This document shows, in pieces, positions 11,481 to 23,480 of a stretch of DNA of 64,000 nucleotides. The translations under genes were made by a program, and so were the position numbers. Each line of letters starts with the position of its first letter. Position 1 is the first letter of the stretch. This DNA is from Piliocolobus tephrosceles (taxonomy: Eukaryota; Chordata; Mammalia; Primates; Cercopithecidae), in the NCBI RefSeq assembly GCF_002776525.5, contig NC_045444.1, positions 28,802,702 through 28,866,701 on the forward strand, in the 5' to 3' direction. The notes under the pieces are model-generated. The model was given only the letters and a program-made list of their open reading frames with translations, ran no database searches and was not told the DNA's origin.

Positions 11481-14400
11481 ACATCCAATTTAAAGAAAGA
11501 AGGGGTGCCTGAGAAGACTCAAATAAAAAATATATATACATTTCACACAAGGACTTAGGTAACTATGGATTCAGTTTCTTTGAAGACAAAAGTACTTCAA
11601 AGGAATTGAAAAAGAGTCAAAACTAGTAGATATAGATATTGGTATATATGACCTAAAAATATATATATATAAAAAAAAACAGAGATGTTGTTTTATGTAC
11701 AAGAATTTTGGATATAATTTATAATCATATACAAATATGCATGGTTATACAAGTAGTATTTATACTTATATATTTAAATGTAGGTTTTGATAAAATCTAA
11801 GCAATTTTAGAGATTGTTATATATTTTAAGTATTTTTTCCTCTCCTATAAAAGAAAAACTGAAAATTTATTTTGTACTTTTAACTTTCCCATAAATGTAT
11901 CAATTCTGGTTCAAGAGTGGCAATATCTCATTACAACATCAGAAAGAATAGGAAAATGTCTGGAAAATGATAACTGGCTTCAACATGCAAAATAAATGTT
12001 CAAAGATAGAATCAGAGGGCAAACATCAAGGTAAATATGAATAAATAAGCTACACACAGATAATAAAGATAATCCACAAAACTTAAAAAAAAAAAAACCT
12101 CTAATTTTATCTTGAATAAATTAAGTAGATATTTTGAACTTTATTTTTCATTTGCAGTTTGCCCCAGGATAAAATGATAAGCTCTATTAATCAGAAAAGG
12201 TCAATGGCGTATTGTATCTTTGGTAGACTGATAACAGTCTCTGAACCAAGTTGTTTGTAACTTCTGTTCAAGAGTACTATTGTACCTCAGCAGCAAATCA
12301 CATGAAAATGTCAACCGTATGTTAGATTTTACCCGCTTAAAGAAAAAAAATCCCACAAGAAACGTTATAGGATAATGGAATGTGCAAAATTAATCGCTTT
12401 TCAAGGGGTCGTTCCGTGTTTTATTCTCCTTGGTTGAATTCCCTCCCCAGTTTGCTCCTCAGGTACGCATTCTCTTATTGAAAGTTGTGATTGTGGTGAC
12501 TGTACTGGAGCCCACTTTGAGTCAACATCGCATTTATCAAACTGTTCCCTCTCACCCAAATATTCCCAGTGTAGTCACTGCTAGCAATCCTCCTTTATTT
12601 GTACTCTCCATTTGTACCTGGTGGATTCTATATTATATTAATTCATAATATCAGCTCTGCCAGGCTCCCCACAGTTACAATTATTAAAGCTGTAACTGAA
12701 ACGATATCTCTCATATTGATCTTCAACCAGAAGTTCTCGTCCCAAAGCTTTTATTTCACATTAAGACACTAATGATCACCTTCACCAAATGAGCAGCTTA
12801 ATAGTCACAAAAAGCTAAATGAAAAGACTTTGATCACCACCTTTGAGAGCACTGTGTTCCAACATCTCTCCCATCCATAATTGGCAAACACTAACGGAAC
12901 TTTTAATTTAAAAAAAAAAGAAAGAAAGAAACATATGAAATACTTTAAAGAAACTTATTTTTTCATGAAAATTATCTCCTTTTTTGTTGTTTTTGTCAAG
13001 TATGTTCAGCCCTGCCTATTCTATTTGTTTTCCAGGTCATATAAAGGGTCTGTTTGCCTATAAGTTATTTTTTTATATCCTGATTTTTAACAATGTATTC
13101 ATTTTCTTTTCATAAGAACTGAGATGAGTTATAAATTCAGTTGAAGTGATGGAAATTATGCAGCACTTTGAGTGCTATTTGATTTACTTGTTAAAAGAAT
13201 TGGTACAGATTAATCAGTATGGTCTCCCCCATTTCTGTAGGGACAAAGGAGCTACTTGATGGTTCTTTCATATTCACATTTCCTCCTGGAAAAAGTAGAA
13301 TAATGACTCTATAATGAAGTCTTTATACCAACACAATGTGTCCCGAAAAAAATATTAACAATATTTTTGTAATTGATCAAATGGGAAAAAAATTCTCTTT
13401 GGGTATTAATTAGACATATCAACGTTATTCACTCCACTCCTAAAAAAGTAACAACACTACAGAGACTTTTTATATCCAAGTTTTAAATCAACTTTATATT
13501 GTAGACTATTAATTTTCCCAAAGAACCTGCAGATGCATAATCTGAAAATGGACACTCTGTAGTGGTGGACTATGCATACATAGAAAGAAAACCACAGAGG
13601 GTTAAAAAATAGCAAGCCTGAGTTTTTATGGGTCATTAGCTCTTTAATGCATCTCAAGGGCTCCTAAACCAATGAACTGAGAGTCTTGGGAAGACTCTAG
13701 TCTGACCCGACTGAAAGAAATGAGGAAGAGCACAAGTATTAGCAGTACTCGATGCTATTAAAATATTAACCAAAGACTAATTTGAAAATGTATTAACCGC
13801 ATAGTAAGTTAAGGCCCATCACAGATCAAATGCTAAGTTTTGGGACAGGAAGCAATTGGCGGAAGTAATTGGCAAACATTCAGGGCGGAAGGACTTGAGG
13901 AGAGAAAAGCTATCATGGAAAATGACCTGATAGCCTTTTAAGGCCTTGTGGTTGGCAGAGATCCCTGTGATAATGATCTGCATCCATTGGTGTTTCTTCT
14001 GAAAAACAGAAGCTCCGATATATCTATGGGTGTGGAGCAGGTATCCGCATAGCACAGTGAAAAAAAGTAGTACGGATACTCACCACTCTCATTCTCAACC
14101 ACAGATCTTGGGGTGACTAACACTCTCTGAAGTAATCTTCAGAAGCCACTATAACTCTTTTCAGGTTACTTCCTTGAACTTAGAAGCAGGTGCAATATTT
14201 TGGGGGGTGTTTCTCTAACTGCTGCAAACCACCAATATCGCTAAGGTGATGATCATCTTGAAAACCCAACCTAGTAGCAGATGTGGTTTCAATGGAAAAA
14301 GCAACAGTCAAATCCAAGTTAGAGAATCAAAAAAGACAGTGGACATTGTCTATTTGAGTAATATAAAAAATAATGTGATATAATTGAATAGTATAATATA

Positions 14401-16036
14401 CATAATACTTGAAATAAATTAGCATGTTATACATTGAAAATAAAATATATGTGTCTGTCTAGAGATCATTTTTTTAAAGACTGACAAATTTCAAGGGAAT
14501 CATTCCACTGTTATGCTTGAACACAAATGAGTTCCTGTATCTTCAAAGATTCCTTCAGATCAACAATTGGTCACTTGAGGAAGAGAGATGACTTCATTCC
14601 CTTAAGCAAAATACTTCAGGAGGCTTTTGTCATGTGGTTCTAAGGATTTACAAAAATTATTTAATATTGATGGAAAGTATTAAATGGGCAATTTTAAAAG
14701 AAAACTTTTATATTAGTCACCTATATCAATAACATATTTTCCTCAAAGTTTTAGTTGCAATTTTCAAAAACAATTGAGAAAAGTATTTAATAAGAAAATA
14801 AATCTAGCTACTTTATTAATTTAGGTTATTTGCATCATATTATTTAAAAAGTGGAATTGATATTCATATGCAGAAGACAAGCTATGAATAAATTAATAAT
14901 TATATATCCTAAATATGTCTGAGTTTTGGGCAGCTAGTTAAATTATTACGTGATAGCAGAGGATGTATCTTTTCTCTTTTGTCTTCTCTGTCATTTAATA
15001 TTAAGTAGTAAACAAAAAAACTAGTAAATAAGACAATCTATATAGAAATAATCATGTACTGCTCAGGTGTTTTTTGGTTGCAAATGTAGAAACCCCATTT
15101 GAACTAGTTTAGAAAAGAAAACAGAGTTTTGGCTTTTATAACACGTATTCATGATGTACTAATAAACCATCCCCAACTGTGTATTTAACTTACAAATCTG
15201 CAGTCTGGGCAGGATTCACAAGGCAAGGCTCATCTCATTGGTTGGGGAGCTCCACTTAGACCTGAAAGATTTACTTTGAAGACAACTCTCTCACATGATT
15301 GAAAGCTAATGCTAATGTTTCCTGAAAGCTCAGCTGGGGCTGAGGGTTGCAGATTGGAGAGGGCTCTATTTCCTTCCACATGGGCCTTTCCATGGCCTCA
15401 TTCAGCTTCTTTATGGCATAGGGACTAAGTTCCAGGAGCCAGTTTTCCAAGAGGATCAGAAAGAAGTTGTATAACATTTTATGTACTAGTTTGGGAAGTC
15501 TTAAAAAGTCACTTTCTTGGTAGTTACAGCCCTGCCATATCTAAGGGAAAGAAACAGATTCTCACAGTGAGGAATATTGTGAATGATTTGGAATATAAAA
15601 TATGCGACAGAACTGAAATTTAGATATGCGCTTTTCTCTATCTATGCACCTTTGCCTCTCTTTTATATATGGCCTTCTTTTTCCTCTATTAAGACAGTTT
15701 TTCTCCATTAAGTAGGTAAGATGAGAGCTGGCTATTCACATGCTTAGAGTAGTCTGTTCTAGAATTAAAAGGAATTCTTCTCCATCAGCTTGAGGGGGAA
15801 TAAGGGCTTTAAAGGACAGTACTCATCAGAAACATAATTAGGAAAAATAGTCCCCACTCTCACCAAATATGGGTTACATTCAGGTCAGACAACATAAAGA
15901 AAGTCCACTAAAAGTTTTGACAACAGAAAAGCATCTTTTGCATTTTGCTGCCTACCTTTCACTTTCTATTGCGTACTCATTTGTTTATTCACTCAAGTAT
16001 TTGTACTTACACTCTCTGACAGGCAGTGTTCTACAT
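11481..16036. other. Intron, nothing assignable
   Basis: AT-rich intron of about 4.5 kb. It has short A- and TA-rich runs (for example near 11660-11680 and 12088-12099) but no Alu, no recognisable LINE end and no splice-bounded open frame. Confidence 0.45.
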
Positions 16037-16531
16037 CAGTGATTCTCAAAGGGTGATCTAGGGATCCCTTGGGGTTCCTCATCCTTTCAGGGGGTCCAAG
16101 AGGTCAAATCTATTTTAATAATAATTCAAACATATGATTTGCTTTTTTAACACTAATCTTTATAAGGGTGTACAGTGAAACCTTCCAGAAGCTACATGAC
16201 ATGTGGTATCACAATAGTGAAGAGATTTCCTGCTGTCTTCTCTTAAGCCACACATTAAAGACATTTGCAAAAACACAAACCATTTCCTCTCGTGTCACTG
16301 AATTTTTCTTTATTTTAGAAAATAGTTATTTTATTAAAAATATGCTATTAATGTTAATAAGCAATGGGTTTATTTACTGTGTCTACTTAATATGTGTTAT
16401 TAAAATTACTCAAATTTATTTTCTAACAAGCTAAACGTTGATAGTTGTAACCCACATTAACAAGGAATTTAAGGAATTAAAAAAATTTTTTAAGAATGTA
16501 AAGTCCTGTGAAAAATGTTTGAGAACCTGTA
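16037..16531. mobile_element. Non-autonomous hAT-type DNA transposon
   Basis: About 495 bp bounded by matching inverted ends: cagtgattctcaaa at the left and tttgagaacctgta at the right. The interior (ggggttcctcatcctttcag, ggtccaagaggtcaaa, tacatgacatgtgg, taacccacattaacaagg) is the pattern of an old mammalian hAT/Charlie-like element, whose exact family name I cannot fix. The expected 8-bp target duplications are too decayed to be certain. Confidence 0.75.
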
Positions 16532-17033
16532 TCCAACAAAGCAAATGAAGCCTGTGCTTTCTGAGCACAGAAGAGATGCCAGCCTACTTCAAGGAGGATT
16601 ACAAGATTTACTATGCTGCACCATCATTATCTATCAATGGTCAAGGTCCTCCACAAAACTCTAAGTTTCTAGAGGGCAGAGACTATATATTATTTTCAGA
16701 AAAAAAAATCAAAAATTTTAGTTATTATTTTTTCAATGAGAAATATAAAAGTATTCAATTTTAGGCATTCATGAACTCCACTGAAGGATGAAATTTCTCT
16801 TATTAATTTAATTCTAAGGTGGCAATAAAAAGTGACAAGTTATCACTTTTAAAGAACTCATTAAAATCTTAGGCTTATAGAAATTGATATTTGCGAAATA
16901 ATCTCTAAAGTGACATATAAATGTTCATGATGTCTGTATTGAAGAATTCATGCTAAGAAAAATGGTATGTTAAGTGCATTTTACTAATGTGGGATTGTTA
17001 TAAACCTACAAGCAAAATGTTGGCTATTTTTCT

Positions 17034-17190
17034 TTTTTTAATTTTTAAATTTTTTATTACTATTATTATTTGTAGAGACGTGTCTCACTGTGTTGCCCTG
17101 GCTGGTCTCAAACTCCTGGCCTCAAGCAATCCTCCCACCTCAGCCTCCCGTAGCACTGGGATTATAGACATGAGCCACTGCGTTAGGCCC
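17034..17190 (-). mobile_element. Alu monomer (FLAM/FRAM-like), antisense
   Basis: A single Alu-type arm only: gtagagacgtgtctcactgt through tcaaactcctggcctcaagc to ctgggattatagacatgagc. It is bordered by an 8-bp direct repeat, atttttct, at 17026-17033 and 17191-17198. The single arm and high divergence suggest a fossil monomer predating dimeric Alu. Confidence 0.85.
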
Positions 17191-17512
17191 ATTTTTCTGA
17201 TTTTGTGTTAATTTTCCTTCTACTGAGCGTACATGGTACATGCCTCATAAATTATGAGTTTGATTGTTTTAGATTCGATGCAAATTGTAACATAGAAATG
17301 CAATGTAGAATTGCTTGAGCTCCGTTTTTCATTGCCAGTCTGGAATCACCGATTTATTTTCTTTGACTATGATTTTGGAGTCTTTAGGAAGCAACACTAA
17401 AATCCTAGAGGTAAAGTTTTAGGCTCACTTAGAATGAGAAATGCTCATTTGCTACCATGCTAAGGTGCATGCAATTATCCAGAGTACCTGGCAATTATCA
17501 CCCTCCTCTAGT

Positions 17513-17600
17513 GCAGTGATTACCTAATTTGGCTGATAAGAATCATTAGAGAGCTTTTTAAAAATACAGATTCCTGCACCTAACCTAGACCTTATACATC
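17513..17600 (+). repeat. MER20/MER5-type hAT fragment
   Basis: The words tgcagtgattacctaatttg, aatcattagagagctttttaa and aaatacagattcctgcacct match the 5' half of a hAT-Charlie miniature element. Only the left part remains. Confidence 0.55.
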
Positions 17601-18042
17601 AGAATCCAGCTTCTACTATTTACTGAGTGTCAAATGTTTGATGTCTCAAAGCTAAACAAAGAAACAAACAAAATCTAGGAAGGGTCCCTATATTTGCCTG
17701 TCTCTGCTTTGAAACTAAGCCTATGAAACAAAGAGCACTATATTGTACAAGTCATCTTGCATTCAAAAGCTACAAATATCGACCTTATATCCTGCCTGAA
17801 AGTCTCCAACTTCCTCTTATGTCTTAAGAAAAATCTAGACATAGCTCAACTGTGTCTAAGAAAATCTGTGCAACCAAACTTCAGATACATTGTAGGTTTG
17901 GTTCCAGACTACCAAAATAAACAAATATTGCAATAAAGCAAGTCATACAAAAATTTTGATTTCACAGAACAAATAAAAGTTATGTTTATAGTATTCTATA
18001 GTCTATTAAGAGAGCAATAGCATTTTGTATTAAAAACATTAT

Positions 18043-18329
18043 GAGCCAAGTGTGATGGCTCATGCCTGTAATACCAACACTTTGGGAGACTGAAGCAGGA
18101 GGATCACTTGAGCCTCGGAATTCAAGACCAACTTTGCCCATGTAGCGAGACCCTGTCTCTATAAAAAATTTTTTTAAAAAATTAATTGGGCATGCTTTTG
18201 CATGCCTGTAGTCCCACCTACATGGGAGGCTGAGGTGGGAAGATTGCTTGAGCCCTGAAGGTGGAGGCTGCAGTGAGCCATGATTGCACCACTGCACTCC
18301 AGCCTGGGAGATAAAGTGAGACACTGTCT

Positions 18330-18380
<51 letters not shown>
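18043..18380 (+). mobile_element. AluJ SINE in Tigger1, sense
   Basis: A dimeric Alu in forward orientation from gccaagtgtgatggctcatg to the usual actccagcctgggagataaa, followed by an A-tail of about 30 bases and GAAAA units (18331-18385). Divergence and the middle A-rich linker point to the J class. Tigger1 sequence resumes at cataccttaattt after it. Confidence 0.93.
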
Positions 18381-18381
<1 letters not shown>

Positions 18382-19149
18382 GAAAAAAGCATACCTTAAT
18401 TTAAAGAAATATTATTGCTAAAAAAATGCTATCTGAGCCTTCAAAGAGTCATACTCTTTTTACTGGTGGAAGGTCTTGCCTTGATGTTGATGGCTGCTGA
18501 CTGATCAGGGTGGTGATTTCTGAAGGACAAAGTGACTGTGACAATGTTTTGAAGTAAGTCCACAGTAAAGTTTACCACATTGGTTGCCTCTTTCTTTTGT
18601 GAAAGATTTCTCTGTAGCATGTGTTGCTGTTTGCCAGCATTTTACCTATAGTAGAATTTCTTCCAAAATGGGAGACAATCCTTTCAAACTCTGCTGCTGT
18701 TTTATAAACTGAGTTTATGGAATATTCCAAATTTTGTCATTCCAACAACATTCACAGCCTCTTCACTAGGGGTACATTCCATCTCAAATACATTCTTCAC
18801 TCATCTGTAAGAAGCAACTTCTCATTGTTAAAATTTTACCATGAGATTGCAGCAATTTAGTTATATCCTCAGGCTCTACTTCTCATTCTAGTTCCCCTGT
18901 TATTTTTACCACATCTAGTTACATTCTGCATTAAAGTCCTGAACCCCTCAAAGTCATTCATAAGGATTGGAATCCACTTCTTCCAAACTCACGTTAATGT
19001 TGATATTTTGACCTTCTCTCATGGATCATGAATGTTCTTAATGTCATCTAGAATGGTAAATCATTTTTAGAAGGTTTCAGATTACTTTGCCCGTATCCAT
19101 CAGCAGAATCACTACGTATGCAGCTATACTCTTATTAAATATATTTCTT

Positions 19150-19460
19150 TTTTTTTTTTTTTTTAACGTTTTGAGACAGAGTCTCCCTCTGTCACCCAGG
19201 CTGGACGGAATGTGCAGTGGCGTGATCTTGGCTAACTGCAAGCTCCGCCTCCCAGGTTCAGGCCATTCTCCTCCTTCACCCTCCCGAGTAGCTGGGATTA
19301 CAGGTGCCTGCTACCATACCTGGCTAATTTTTTGTATTTTTAGTAGAGATGTGGTTTCACTGTGTTAGCCAGGATGGTCTCGATCTTCTGACCTCATGAT
19401 CCTCCTGCCTTGGCCTCCCAAAGTCCTGGGATTACAGACATGAGCCACCATGCCCAGCCT
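19150..19460 (-). mobile_element. AluY-like SINE in Tigger1, antisense
   Basis: A full-length reverse Alu with Y/young-S signatures (aagctccgcctcccaggttca, gttagccaggatggtctcga, gacctcatgatcc). A 14-bp target site duplication flanks it, taaatatatttctt at 19136-19149 and taaatacatttctt at 19461-19474, differing at one base. This is the youngest-looking insertion in the Tigger1 copy. Confidence 0.95.
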
Positions 19461-20422
19461 TAAATACATTTCTTAAATAACAAAACTTGAAACCATGAGC
19501 TGCAGAATGAATGTTAGCAAGCATGTAAACAACATTATTGTCCTTGAACATCTCCATCAGAGCTCTTGGGTGACTAGGTGCATTGTCAATGAGTAGTAAT
19601 ATTTTGAAAGGAATCTTTTTTTTTTTTTTGAGCAGTAGGTCTCAAAAATGGGCTTAAAATATTCAGTTAAGTCATGCTGTAAACTGATGTGCTGTCATCC
19701 AGGCTTTGTTGTTCCATTTATAAAACACAGGCAAAGTGTATTTAGTATCATTTTTGAGGGCCTTAGGATTTTTGGAATGGCAAATGAGCATTGGCTTCAA
19801 CCTAAAGACACCAATAACTAGAGAATCAACCTATCCTTTGAAGCTTTGAAATCAGGCATTGACTTTTCCTCTTGAGCTATGCAAATCCTAGATGACACAT
19901 TCCACTATAAAGGTGTTTCATCTACATTGAAAATCTGTTGTTTAATGTAGCTAGCTTCATCAATAATTTTAGTTGGATCTTCTGGATAACTTGCTGCAGC
20001 TTCTACAACAGCACTTTCAGCTTCACCTTGTACCTTTATGTTATGGAGATGATATCTGTCCTTAAACCTTATGAACTAACCTCTGCTGCCTTCAGACTTT
20101 TCTTCTGTAGTTTTTCCACCTCTCTCAGCCTTCAAGGAATTGAAGATGGTTAGGGCCTTGCTCTGGATTAGGTGTTAGCTCTTAAGGGAAAGTTGTGGCT
20201 GCTTTGATCTCCTATCCAGACTACTAAAACTCTTCATAGCAGCAAGAAGTTTGTTTTACTTTCTTATCATTCGTGTGTTCAATGGAGGGGCACTTTTAAT
20301 TTCCTTCAAGAACTTTTCCTTTGCACTTACAACTTGGCTAACTGGCACATAAAGCCTGGATTTCAGCTTAGCGTGGCTTTTGACATGCTTTCCTCACTAA
20401 ACTTAATCATTTCTAGCTTTTG

Positions 20423-20724
20423 CTTTTTTTTTTTTTTTTTTTTTGGAGACAGACTCTCCCTCTGTTGCCTAGGCTGGAGTGCAATGGCGTGATCTTGGCT
20501 CATTGAAACCCCTGCCTCCTGAGTTCAAGGGATTCTTCTGCCTCAGTCTCCTGTCTCAGATACTCCCAGATACAGAGTATCTGGGATTACAGGTACCTGG
20601 CACCATGCCCAACTAATTTTTGTATTTTTAGTAGCAACGAGATTTTACCATATTGGCCAGGCTGGTCTCAACCTCCTGACCTCGGGTGATCTGCCTACCT
20701 CAGTCTCCCAAAGTGCTGGGATTA
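20423..20724 (-). mobile_element. AluS SINE in Tigger1, antisense, 5'-truncated, with a fold-back insert
   Basis: A reverse Alu starting with a T-run of 20-21 bases at 20424 and stopping abruptly at gctgggatta (20724), so the outer end of the left arm is missing. Between cctcagtctcc (from 20541) and gagtatctggg (20575-20585) about 23 extra bases are present, forming a short inverted repeat (see findings). Confidence 0.93.
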
Positions 20725-20930
20725 AGTAAGAGATAGACAACTCTTCTTTTCACTTAAGCACTTACAGGCCATTGTAGGGTTATTCACTGGCCTAATTTTA
20801 ATACTGTGGTGTCTCAGAGAATATGGAGGCAGAGGGAAAGAGAGAGGGGAACTGCCAGTTGGTGGGGCAGTCAGAACACACACAATTAAGCTTAATGAAG
20901 TGAAGCACAATAAAGTGAAGCATGTCTGTA

Positions 20931-23145
20931 CTTATATTTTTCTTCTCCACAAAACATTTCCCTAAGGGATGTGCATAGGTGAAAGATGGGCAGTGGGGAG
21001 GAAAAGAAGAGACAGAATATTGAGTTATTGCAGGATCAACTTTGCTCCATGAACTTTGCAGGGGCCTTCACTTACTCACCCTTGCTGTCATTCACCAGCA
21101 AATCTCAGTTTTTAGAAGGTTGGGAATTAATACAGTTTTGAGGACTGGGACTAGTAAGGCAAATGTTTAAGGGTGAAAGAAACTCAGAGATACTTGAAGC
21201 AATCACGTGCAACAGCTGGACTAAGTGCCTGGCAGCAGAAAGATCACAAGGACTTAGGTGAGATGGCATTATGTAATAAGAGATCTGACTGTATGTAACA
21301 GGGCATCTACTAAGTAGCAGGGATGCTAACAACATAACCTACTGCCAGGAAAGAGAATGAGCAGGACCTCAGGGGAGAAAGCCCTTCAGTCAGCTGAGTG
21401 GTCCAGGGTAAGTACTCCTCATCAGTGGAAGGATCAGGGGGACCAAAGGCCAGCTGCCAGGGATAGAAGACTAGCCTTAACAGGTTCAGCCAGTACTAGA
21501 AACAGGTAAAGGAGACAAGGAAGGGCTACAAGAATGCTTACATCTGACCTAGCACTTCAGCCTAACTGGCAGCAAAGATTCAAAGTGGGGTACTCACTGA
21601 CTTTGAGGCTTGAGAGGCTCACTGAATTTCTCTTCTCTTAAGATAGTAGAAGAGAGGGGCCTGACTTTATTCTGGCTTCTGTTAACTGGTTCTGTAGCTA
21701 AACTAAGCCTGGTAGAAGAGCTGGTCTTCAGATAAGCAACAGTAGGAGAAAGTCGGCTTGGCTGTGAGACGTTGTCAGGTATTGTAATTTACTCATAACA
21801 AATACATTGATTTTTCATGACCAATGACTAATTAGTATCAGTCAAAGAGGTCTGTATTGTTGGAATTATAGAGATTTAAGGTGTCTTTCAGATGTAAGCC
21901 ATGTTTTTTCTGGGTAGTGGAAATAACAGTCAATGAGGAAAATGAAAATGCATCAGTGGGTACCATAAGAGGCTATACTTTTTTGTACTGATACAAACAT
22001 ACCTTTTAAAAATGATTAAGTATATAAAGGTATTTCAAAAGGATAAGATAAGAAATACGAGCTCACAAAGGGGGAATAAGAGTGTAGAACAGCTGAAAGG
22101 GCCCCTCAGTTTCAGTCCGAGTATGAGAATAGGACACTCTAAAACACTTTAAAAATCTCTAACTGCCCAGAGATTTCTTTGTTTTGGATTGTATTTTCCT
22201 TTTCTTTTTTTAAAGCTAAAGGTGAAGTGCTGTCGTGTTACAATTTTGTTTACTGGAAGCAAAATTGACCAAAAGAAACTGTCCTTAAATTGAAGTTTAA
22301 AGTTGGAACTTTATGAAAAGACAGTCTTTATAAATGATTGAATTGGCATGTCAGGGTAAAAGACAGGAATGTAAGATTAGGCAAACCAGGATTTTCTCTG
22401 CTGTGATTGCCCTTGCTCTTAAGAGCTCATTCTTTCTCTTTGACTATTAGCCCATGGCAGTTGACTCAACTGGGGAGGTCAGCTTCTCAGCCGCCCAAGT
22501 CTCAGGAAGAAAAGACAGAAACACGTAACCTGAAATGACACAGCCGCTGATGCAGCTTGTTGCTCTGCTTGCTTATATTTTGAAGTATATCATGTGAGCT
22601 GAATTGCAAAGAATAGCATTCGACAGGGTGAAGGGTCGCATACACTGAAGAGAAGGCAAGATTCTTGGTGAGGCAAAAGTCTGAAGGATAGGTGCCTTTA
22701 GCATCAACCGAAAGTCTTACTGTATAATATGACCTCAACAAAATTGGACAGTGCTGCATAGTCAAGAGAGGGATAGCAAACTGAAAGAACTGATTTAGTG
22801 GTGTTGCCATCTAGCTAGCTTACTTAAGAATTATTTCCGAGGACTTTAATTTAAATAAAGCAGGACTAATTCCTTTATCCACATTTCCATCTGTATCTTT
22901 GCTGGATGTTTGGGGATGGAACAGTCCAGTAGTAAAAGGGAAGCAGATTCTTTCCTATGTGGCTTCAAGAAAACACTGTGTATTAGTATGGGACTGGATA
23001 ACGAGTTATCTAATATCTAGTTACTTTATATATTTGAGCATAAATTTAACAATCAATGATACTGATTTAAGAGACTGATTTTGTCAATCAAATGACATTT
23101 TTGAGGTAGATAAAAACTAAAAACTAAAAATTATCCTGCCTGGCT
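20931..23145. other. Intron, nothing assignable
   Basis: About 2.2 kb without a recognised repeat. The open frame of 102 codons at 22502-22810 on the - strand shows no domain or splice structure and is taken as chance. Confidence 0.45.
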
Positions 23146-23153
23146 AATACAGT

Positions 23154-23472
23154 CCTTTTGCTGTTGTTGTTTTAAGACAAGGTCTCATTCTGTTGTCCAG
23201 ACTGGAGTACAGTGGCGTGTTTATAGCTCACCACAGCCTTGAACTCCTGAGCTCAAACAATCCTCTTGCCTTGAGGTAGGTAGGACTACAGGTACACCAC
23301 GATGTCCAGCTTTTTTTCATTTATTATTATTATTTATTTATTTATTTTTTATGTAGAGACAAAGATCTCACTATGTGGCTCAGGCTGGTCTCAAATTTCT
23401 GACCTCAATCAATCTTCCCTCCTTGGTTTCCCAAAGTGTTGGGAATACAGGCATGAGCCACCATGGTCAGCC
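23154..23472 (-). mobile_element. AluJ SINE, antisense
   Basis: A diverged dimeric reverse Alu: ttaagacaaggtctcattct, ttgaactcctgagctcaaac, then a T/ATT-rich linker (23311-23350) and gtagagacaaagatctcact to ggcatgagccaccatggtca. A candidate 8-bp duplication is aatacagt (23146-23153) and aacacagt (23473-23480). Confidence 0.92.
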
Positions 23473-23480
23473 AACACAGT

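Larger units (their letters stand above)
18430..20772 (-). pseudogene. Tigger1 transposase relic (CENP-B-like DDE family)
   Basis: The dead transposase gene inside the Tigger1 copy. The start codon region at 20770-20772 reads MACKCLSEKKSCLSLT before a stop, against a family start of the MASKCSSE type. Further along, the strand reads QQIFNVDET around 19913-19940, containing the first catalytic aspartate of the DDE triad, and LLIDNAPSHPRALMEM around 19547-19595, containing the second; a serine replaces the usual glycine of the NAPGH motif. The frame is broken by stops, frameshifts and three Alu insertions, so no protein can be made. Family role: cut-and-paste movement of Tigger elements into TA sites. 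Confidence 0.88.
17866..20928 (-). mobile_element. Tigger1 DNA transposon, antisense, split by three Alus
   Basis: The sequence follows the Tigger1 (TcMar-Tigger) consensus in reverse. It begins with a decayed terminal repeat near 17866 (ttgtaggtttggttccagac downstream of it), passes through the transposase region, and ends caataaagtgaagcatgtctg at 20928, next to the TA target dinucleotide at 20929-20930. Alus interrupt it at 18043-18380, 19150-19460 and 20423-20724. Compared with the consensus as I remember it, a few hundred bases between the transposase start and the right terminal repeat are missing, with the join near 20885. All later insertions are of primate age, so the transposon is the older layer. 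Confidence 0.9.

Noticed and set aside
17986..18392. Open frames of 72 and 112 codons on the - strand
   Set aside because: Reverse translation of the AluJ inserted in Tigger1.
22502..22810. 102-codon open frame on the - strand
   Set aside because: No recognisable motif and no transcript-like context.
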